From NCBI GenBank assembly GCA_916610825.1, contig OU744447.1:30268561-30332560 (forward strand): a stretch of 64,000 nucleotides of DNA, in the 5' to 3' direction. The position numbers and the translations under genes are program-made. The stretch comes from Haliclystus octoradiatus (lineage: Eukaryota; Cnidaria; Staurozoa; Stauromedusae; Haliclystidae). Of the stretch, positions 57,207-64,000 are shown in pieces. How positions within the stretch are numbered: position 1 is the stretch's first letter; each line of letters starts with the position of its first letter. The notes under the pieces were generated by a model that was given only the letters and a program-made list of their open reading frames with translations, did not search any database and was not told where the DNA came from.

Positions 57207-58884
57207 TGGCTGTTGCTACGGAAAGACAAGACAGAAAATAGTCTGGTTTATCAATTTCAGTTTTGGATAAATCTCAATTCTTACTTTTCGAAACGCAAAG
57301 TTTATGGCTATAGATATCCAACAAATGTATACGGCTCAAAAATAAATAGCGGACTGGGAGTCACACAGTCCGATTATCGGTCTGAGAAGTTTGACGCAAA
57401 TCAAAACAAACTTGGATAAAATGTACTTTCAAATCAACACTAAATAAATTCATGTGATTCTAAATTTTACAATTTACCTGCATAAATACTGCAGAAAAAC
57501 AATGCAATGTGAAACATACATAGGTATGTAACTAATTATTTTTAGACGTATAACGTGTTTACAAATATAATTTTGAGTCAATGATCATTGATCAAAGTAT
57601 CCGTATTAAAAATCGAATTCACCTGGTGTTATAATTTCATTTTGTTTCGGCGATAAATTTCGATTTTGAATGCTAACAAATCTCTTCCTGTTCTTTCAAT
57701 CCCTAATATTCTTGTATCAAGTAAACACCAACATGAAATTTTGAATCAGTCGAGTTCAGTTGTAGCTTTCAACTCTGTCATCCTTCCTCAATTCGTATGA
57801 CGCTAGTAGCAAGTGAATTGATTTTTGTGGGACACATTTATTCAAGCGTCGAAAGCCCTTACGACGTCCACCTCTATTGCTCTTGTAACTTTCCAAACCA
57901 GTTCGTTGATAAATAACTTGGCAGAATGCTTCCATGCTCGTTTTACGAAATGTTTTGCAAAATCGCGTGTGTGTGCAAAGGAGACACAAAGGCGGGCCGT
58001 GTATCATGAAAACGAGTGATTGAAATCTGGGTCCAGATTTCAAAGACAAAAATATACAAAGGCTGCTGGTCATTTTATGGTCTTTAACTCTTTAAGTTTA
58101 GTATTAGTTATTCTATGAATGGTAACATGCAAGGTCAAAAAACAAAAAATATTGAAAATCGTATAAAAGCAAACGCAAAACATTTTATTTATACTATACG
58201 GTATATGCGTCCTTTATGTAAGTCAACATATCTGAGATGATCACCTTACCGAGGATAAATTATCGGCAGTGTTTTTGCTGTATATTCGGGATGAGCAGCT
58301 GTACAATGAAGACCCTTGTAGTCGTTGTCAAACACGCTTTCACGTATTCCACAAATTACTTTATGTCTAATGTTCGACATGATTTATCAATTTACTTCTT
58401 AAATTAATACCTTTCAACTCACGGAATAACGGAATTTCAATACAAAAGAAATTACATTATACCGTAAGCAGTCCAGTCACATTATTACTTCAATTGTAAT
58501 ATATAAAATCACATGAACGGAGCAGTTTTTGCACAAATATCATATTATTCATCATTCATTTCATAGGCTGTGTGACTTGTCAATGGTTTGTCAATGATGA
58601 GCTAACAATTATTAGAAACATGACGGAAAGTGAAACCAATTAACGACGGAAATGTATCGATAGTCATGAATTCATATAAGCCGATTATTGGAATCTCCAT
58701 CTATTCAAATATCTATTATTCTGTACTGCGTACTTTATTCACTAGAATGTCTGGAACGTCCTACTTGAAAGTAAAGTTTCATATGAGAATCCGTCATGAT
58801 CTTTCCCTTGTTTACAAAATTGTACATGGTATTGCAGATGGTATTGAAAATGTTTAAATTTAAATCATCAAATATTCCTTGAGG
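57207..58884. other. Intergenic; one unrecognised 105-codon minus-strand ORF
   Basis: The minus-strand ORF 57756-58073 (basic, e.g. GLESYKSNRGGRRKGFRRLN) has no recognised family or splice sites and is not called as a gene. Nothing else was seen. Confidence 0.3.
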
Positions 58885-58958
58885 TAGCCTGCGTGCAGAC
58901 TCAAAACAAAACTTCTCTAAAGTGTAGAAGTTTTGTTTTGACTCTGCACGCAGGCTAT
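58885..58958. mobile_element. 74-bp hairpin MITE, TAGCCTGC family
   Basis: Arms TAGCCTGCGTGCAGACTCAA... (58885-58916) and its complement (58926-58957) form a near-perfect 32-bp stem with a 9-nt loop. The 8-mer CCTTGAGG flanks it exactly on both sides (58877-58884 and 58959-58966). Confidence 0.9.
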
Positions 58959-58966
58959 CCTTGAGG

Positions 58967-59964
58967 TAGCATTCGTTAACATTATAACCTGTATTACTAA
59001 AACTGACTGTGTTCGATACGAGTTTTGTTGTAGAGTAAAATACCTTGGTGGAATTCTCTACCAGAAAATGTTGTAGCTTCAACTAGTTTTCCTACCTTTA
59101 AAAGGGGTCTTGATGAGACACGCCTCTCCTCTTTTTGCAAGGTATTTTTGTAATTTATCACATTTAGTAGTTATTTAAAATCAAGTTCGCACACACACAT
59201 TATATATATATTGTGCAGCATGTAAAACAAACAATAATTTTGCATGTTCAAATTTATATGAATTTGTAACTAGGCTACATTATAGTGAGAGATCATATTA
59301 TGTGACTCTCTGCCCGTCAATATTGACAAAGTAAATGAAATGAAAAAACTCATCTTGACTTAGTTATAGCACGCTAGGTCAGTCCCTCTTACACTGAGCA
59401 GTACTGACGACGTCTAATGGCCAGAAACAAGTACTTGTCTCAGTTGTCTGGCAGTCTGCTGCTGTTATAATTTTTTTCTGCGATGCCATTATTCCTTCGT
59501 CGACTGTAGTACACCAAAAATGTCACGGGTTGTCTAAATTGTCTCAAAGGGACCGCCACTTGCTATTGGTTTTGATGATGTCATTTTACAGTTTTCCGCC
59601 ACCGTGTTAATCGTCATATTTAGATCATGATTTCCGTCATTTTGATTCTATATGGATAATGTTCTGGAAATTTATGTCGGGTGTAATGTTCTGTTGTTTT
59701 AAATCCTTTGTTATTAAATTTAGCCATGGTTTCCAATTTGTCACGAACGAATTGGTCAGCACGGACGAATAATGAATTCCTTTCATTATCGGTTCGTACG
59801 GACAAATAAGGCTTTCTGCAACCGCGCACGAAAATATGGTTTTTCAGTTCAAAATTTACATCAATTAGTTTGAAGAATTATATTTGCAGAGATTCTAATT
59901 GTAGTAGAAGTTAATTAATGTAAAATGATTGTTTATAACATCCAAAAGAAAAAACAAAACAATC
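58967..59964. other. Intergenic, nothing recognised
   Basis: No gene. A (CA)n/(TA)n run lies near 59190-59212. Confidence 0.4.
59940..59958 (-). terminator. Pol III terminator of tRNA-Asp
   Basis: Runs of T (TTTT then TTTTTT) on the minus strand directly after the tRNA 3' end. Confidence 0.8.
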
Positions 59965-60037
59965 CTCCCCGGCGGGGAATTGAACCCCGGTCTCCCGCGT
60001 GACAGGCGGGGATACTTGACCACTATACTACCGAGGA
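59965..60037 (-). tRNA. tRNA-Asp (GTC)
   Basis: The 73-nt minus-strand sequence folds as a complete cloverleaf. The acceptor stem is TCCTCGG/CCGGGGA with discriminator G. The D arm region GTATAGTGGTCAAGTATC includes box A. The anticodon stem CCCGC/GCGGG has loop CTGTCAC (anticodon GTC). The T arm CCGGGGTTCAATTCCCC gives box B. It is followed 5-20 nt later by T-runs (GTTTTGTTTTTTC), a Pol III terminator. It matches the conserved animal tRNA-Asp with one extra D-loop base. Intronless. Confidence 0.96.
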
Positions 60038-61107
60038 CCGATGTGACTACCTTACTTTTTATGATACTTATATCAAATATATGGCATTTTCCATCAAACA
60101 AATAACAACAATGTTAATCAAACAAGGGGTTATTGCTAAGGGGATCAATAACAAACCTGTTAGCTGAACTTATCCTGTGAAACAATCTGAACAAAGTAAC
60201 TATTGAATAATGCTGATTTCCCAAGTACTGTACTCACAATATAGCTTGTATAGAGTTTGTTGGCCTAATTTGTATATATCTCCCCTCAATATTGTCCTCA
60301 AACTATGTTCACAACATCTACGAAATTTCTTACCAATCTTACTAAAAGGCTTGACTAAAAGGCTTACCTGGAGATTTTAAACAAATTATAGCGATATCGA
60401 CATACTTCTATCGCCGCGATATAAATCGTGCATAAAATTGAAATTTGAAAAAAGTTCATAAATTATATTTTACAGATAAAAGGAACATTTTGAATTAACT
60501 TACTTGTAGATTTTGCTTGAATCCTGGTAAACGATCTCTCATCGTCACAACTCACAACTATATATATATATAGTCTCTATATATCTGTCTACTCTTTTAC
60601 TTTGATTTATTGTTGTCTTATGTAAAGCCCCCAACTGTGTATTCTATTATTTTATCTTGATATAAAACCTGTCTGAGTTCCCACAGGCTGCAAAGTTTGC
60701 AAAACGTCAAAGACACAGTACTAGTCAATCAACCCTGTCCAAACATTTGACAGAATCAAAGACAGTGAAACAAAAGTATCCAATCACTTTATTATCAGGA
60801 ATTCCCTTTTGTTATCTATTGTTTTGTTCGCATGTTCAAATGCATATTAATCATGTGGTGTGTACATACACCTGCTTTAATAATTTTATTACAAAATATC
60901 TGTTTAATTTATTTTCATAAGGACACACATTTGCCAAGAAACATCACAATAACTAATTTCGGTTCAAATACAAAAAGGCTCAAGATGGTCCCATTTATAG
61001 TATAGTGCACACTACTAGTATTAGCTATCAGGGTCAGGAAAATTGCAAAAATGAGTAAAAAGGTGGGAAGCTTAACGGTTTTCAATATCACCAAATAGCC
61101 TAAATAG
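60038..61107. other. Intergenic, nothing recognised
   Basis: (TA)n near 60558-60585; no gene. Confidence 0.4.
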
Positions 61108-61181
61108 TAGCCTGCTCGAAGACTCACAGTCAAAATGTAACTTTGGTAATCAGTAGTAGGCTGCGACTGCGAGCAGGCTAT
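61108..61181. mobile_element. 74-bp MITE, TAGCCTGCTCG family
   Basis: It starts TAGCCTGCTCGAAGACTCAC and ends CTGCGAGCAGGCTAT. The 8-mer CTAAATAG flanks it exactly (61100-61107 and 61182-61189). Its first 35 nt match the right end of the 50223-51160 element. Confidence 0.9.
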
Positions 61182-61189
61182 CTAAATAG

Positions 61190-61822
61190 CTATTCCAGGA
61201 AAAGCTATCTAGATTTTGATATCAAAAATACTGTGTTTTGAACTTTTCAGACGTGCTTTCTTGTTCCAAATGACAATAGCAGAAGTAACATATATACTAT
61301 TTATACACCTTTGAATGCCCAAGTCTGTGTGTCCAGAACAGTTTTCTGTCGTTCTTTTCTAGATCTTTCCAATTATTTTTGGGAATCAGATATGACTCTT
61401 TTCTTTTCTTACTAGAGTCTCAAAACAATTTTGGCTCGTGTTCCGTTAATAAAGAAACTATTGCTCCCAATAACAAAATCCACATACCCAGCCCACGCAG
61501 GAAGTCGTTCCCTTTTTTCATTTCACAAAACACCACTAGCAAATGTTTGTGAACAACGTTCGTGGTTAATCTTGTCAAGTTAAGCTACATGACACGATGA
61601 CTGCACTTGCTTTAATCAATTTTTGTTAACCCATAAGCACTAATTCAAGTATATTAAATTACCTGGAATAATAAATCAAAACCATACACAAGGGACAGGG
61701 AAACAAACATGCGCTTAGTGCATTAAGTTCACATTAGTCAACAGCAAAAACGTATAGGAAGCAACAACACAAAAATAGAAGTTATTTGATGACAATTATT
61801 TTCAGCATATTCTCAGAATCAA
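61190..61822. other. 3' flank of RPL10A
   Basis: No gene. A minus-strand ATTAAA (61611-61616) is a possible, weak polyadenylation signal about 210 nt past the RPL10A stop. Confidence 0.35.
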
Positions 61823-63502
61823 TCAATACAAGCGTTGACATTTTCCCATCGTACTCTTTACATGGAGTGATCTGACATTTTGCCAATTTTTCTTCAACAG
61901 AGATACTAAAAAGTTGACAGCTAAAAATACATTTTGAGCTAATTCATCTTCATTCATATCGACATGTCCAACTGCAACGGCCAAGCATAAAACCTGATAA
62001 AACAAATATAGAAGATCAAAAATCCACAGAATATTTTACAAATATAATTAATGCGATAGGCGGCTCAATGCCTTCCCATAGATTTTAGACCCTGGGTGTG
62101 AGTCCCGGCATTACACAATGCCTCCCAGTCACAAGGCCTTATCAGAGACTAGGTATATACCGTTGCTGATAATACACACTCTGTGCCTTGTTTCTGGTCA
62201 CACTTACTTTCTTCATTTGGAATTTAATTGTAGCTTTGATGTCTTCTGTTTTGGCAACCAGACTCTCTGAATGAGTAACCATGGCAGGGAACTTGCCAGC
62301 TTTGTTAAGACCAGGCCCAAGGAGACGAGGAATTTGTTTGATTAAACTGTCTGATGCAACAAAACCATCATATTTTTTCGCAAGTTTTTTCACTAATTTC
62401 TTGTCTTTGTTTAATTTTTTCAATGCTTCAACATCCATCCAAGGAAGGTTATTGGCTTTAGCTTCATCAACATGAGATTCATCTCCAAGAACACAGATCT
62501 GCAATTTTGGTCTGGGAATGTATTTCAGTCTGTAATGCAACACACATAATTGTTACTATCGTTAATAAATTAGATAGTTGCAACCGCGTCGAATACAAGA
62601 ACACGGTAAAATCAAGTTTTCAAATCAATAGTAAACAAAGCGACAAATACAATTCGAGTAAAAATCAGTTACAAGTTTACCACAAATCTATCTGCCATAT
62701 TTGATGAAGCATAGTAGTATCTTAGTTGAACGCCCATTATTATTAGCCAAATTGAAATTCTGATTCCCAAAATTATTCTGCAGGGGGAAGTTGGTTGCAA
62801 CAGGGGGGTAAAGCATACATGGGCTCATAGTTTGTTTAGGAAGAAAAACCGAGTTTGCCAAGACTGATAAGTTTGGTGCTTGCGGGCAAGATGTTGGAGG
62901 CGCAATCATTTTTGGAGCTGAATAAATTGAAATTCCAACCGCGCATTTCACAAATGTATCCATATTTTATAAGAAAATAACATAATTTCCATGATTATTG
63001 AGATATTATATTTAAAATTTGTGATACACCCGTGTAAAATTATACCAGAATTTGGTTTTCAGTCGCACAATTTCTGAGAAAATAACCCCTTGGCCGCGCA
63101 TCATGCATTCTTTTCAATCTGGACTAATTCTACTGTAACTGTACCGATGTCACATAGAGATTTACACATATAACTGCACAGCTCCTAGCTACAAACTTTA
63201 CTTACTTGACGGTGCCACTGAAACGCTTGTCCTTCTGGGGATCATAATTCTTGAGAGCAATTTGAAGCTCTACAGTTTCAGTGAAATTCCTCTTCTTTTC
63301 TTTTGATCCTTCGAGAACGGCTCGAACTGAGTCGAAGAGAGCATCTCTTGTGATTTTGGTGCTAAACACAAGAAAAAAGCACTGAATTACAAAAATTTGA
63401 ACATAAGAAATATTTTCATTTAATAAAGAAAAGCATAGACCACAAAAATGGGGAAAAAGATGTGTGATTGACAGAAAAATCAAGGATTGCATAGTACCTC
63501 AT
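61823..63502 (-). CDS. RPL10A: 60S ribosomal protein L10a (uL1), 4 exons, 217 aa
   Basis: Exons in transcript order: 63498-63502 (ATGAG only), 63206-63361, 62208-62529, 61823-61993. All introns are GT-AG and all phases agree; 654 nt with stop gives 217 aa, the usual animal length. Landmarks: [89 protein letters not shown], then [20 protein letters not shown] and [17 protein letters not shown]. uL1 forms the mobile L1 stalk of the large ribosomal subunit near the E site. Splitting of the first codons into a 5-nt coding exon is common in ribosomal-protein genes. A pyrimidine tract CCTTCTTT (63544-63537) upstream may be the 5' TOP start. Confidence 0.97.
62052..62130 (+). repeat. Possible tRNA-derived SINE in an RPL10A intron
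   Basis: A box-A-like GGCGGCTCAATGCC and a box-B-like GGTGTGAGTCCC (62095-62106) are spaced about as in a tRNA, followed by ATTACACAATGCCTCCCAG. There is no paired acceptor stem and no obvious A-tail. It lies in RPL10A intron 3. Confidence 0.35.
62530..63205. other. RPL10A intron 2
   Basis: 676 bp. A 91-codon minus-strand ORF (62688-62963) with no recognised motif is present. Introns of ribosomal-protein genes often host snoRNAs, but no clear box C/D pair with terminal stem was found by eye. Confidence 0.4.
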
Positions 63503-63536
63503 TTTTACAGCTGTTATCTCCAAACTGTTCAAATGC

Positions 63537-63544
63537 AAAGAAGG
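63537..63544 (-). promoter_or_regulatory. Candidate 5' TOP tract of RPL10A
   Basis: CCTTCTTT on the minus strand about 35 nt upstream of the ATG. A C followed by pyrimidines at the transcript start gives growth-dependent translation control in animal ribosomal-protein mRNAs. The start site is inferred. Confidence 0.45.
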
Positions 63545-64000
63545 ATTCTGTGCCTCGAGACCAAGTTTAGCAAATCATAGGCTAGACCAGTTGAGCGAGG
63601 CTGCTGCAGTTGTCATGGTTATTGACATAAATCTTCAGACAAAAAATTCACGCTGTTGCTGCCTTCAATCATCAGTTTAAACTTTGTTTGGAAATCTTTT
63701 TTATCAATTTTATAACCTGAGAAATAAATTGATTAATGCTTATTTCCAGTTTTTCACAGATATTATCATTATCAAAATTGAGTTCTTTAAGGTCAGAAAG
63801 TCATCGAGTGACGTCATATAAGTCCTTTCAGACTTGTTACCAGGTTACAATTTGATGTCTGAAAAACGCGGCCAACAAAAAATAGTTTTCGTCCGAATGC
63901 CGACAAATGTTGCCAGTACGTTCATGTAAACGTTTTTTATAGTTGTCTTGGGTGTTTCATTTACATCAAGAGGCTTAACATTTTTTTAATTTTATGTTCA
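63545..64000. other. Upstream flank of RPL10A
   Basis: No gene was recognised to the window edge. Confidence 0.4.

Noticed and set aside
62688-62963. 91-aa minus-strand ORF within RPL10A intron 2
   Set aside because: No splice sites join it to RPL10A in frame and no family is recognised.
1-64000. CRISPR arrays, operons or bacterial features
   Set aside because: Spliced genes, SNARE and ribosomal proteins and element types show animal nuclear DNA; the repeats seen are transposons, microsatellites or tandem duplications.

Overview
The window is nuclear DNA of an animal. It is AT-rich and dominated by transposable elements. Genes are split by short GT-AG introns. A complete ribosomal protein gene, a Qa-SNARE (syntaxin) gene and a eukaryotic tRNA-Asp with a Pol III terminator are present. 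The mix of elements (Penelope-like, Crypton, BEL/Pao, Gypsy, hAT, CCCGGG-ended MITEs) fits a marine invertebrate; a tunicate or cnidarian is possible, but the sequence alone does not settle the phylum.

Host genes. Three multi-exon genes could be assembled by hand because every splice phase agrees. (1) A secreted protein with a ricin-type beta-trefoil lectin domain, minus strand, 5497-10382, 5 exons, 292 aa. (2) A syntaxin of the syntaxin-11/19 kind, minus strand, 32833-42234, 10 exons, 272 aa. It has no transmembrane anchor and ends in a CaaX-like Cys-Asn-Ile-Ile. (3) RPL10A (uL1), minus strand, 61823-63502, 4 exons, 217 aa. A tRNA-Asp(GTC) lies at 59965-60037. Weaker candidates are a two-helix membrane ORF (23664-24038) and an isolated exon (26301-26576).

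Layout. 1-560 holds the 3' end of a reverse-transcriptase element. 2.7-3.8 kb has a foldback repeat and a dead Crypton recombinase. 4.1-5.0 kb is a 433-bp tandem duplication. 5.4-10.4 kb is the lectin gene, with a LINE tail in an intron. 10.6-11.0 kb is a MITE. 12.2-15.6 kb and 15.7-22.5 kb are two Penelope-like elements, each preceded by a head-to-head inverted piece of itself; the second is interrupted by a LINE fragment, a perfect 503-bp TGAAA array and MITEs. 23.6-26.6 kb has the weak gene candidates. 30-31 kb is another RT fragment. 32.8-42.2 kb is the syntaxin gene, with a 1.5-kb foldback element, a SINE and a MITE in its introns. 42.4-45.5 kb is a LINE split by a 1.6-kb inverted-repeat insertion. 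45.6-49.8 kb is a decayed BEL/Pao element. 49.9-56.4 kb is a dead hAT transposase split by an hAT MITE and by a very young, gutted Gypsy LTR element. 56.5-61.2 kb has MITEs and the tRNA. The right end is RPL10A.

All coordinates, splice sites and phases were read by eye. Homology calls rest on recognised motifs, not on searches.
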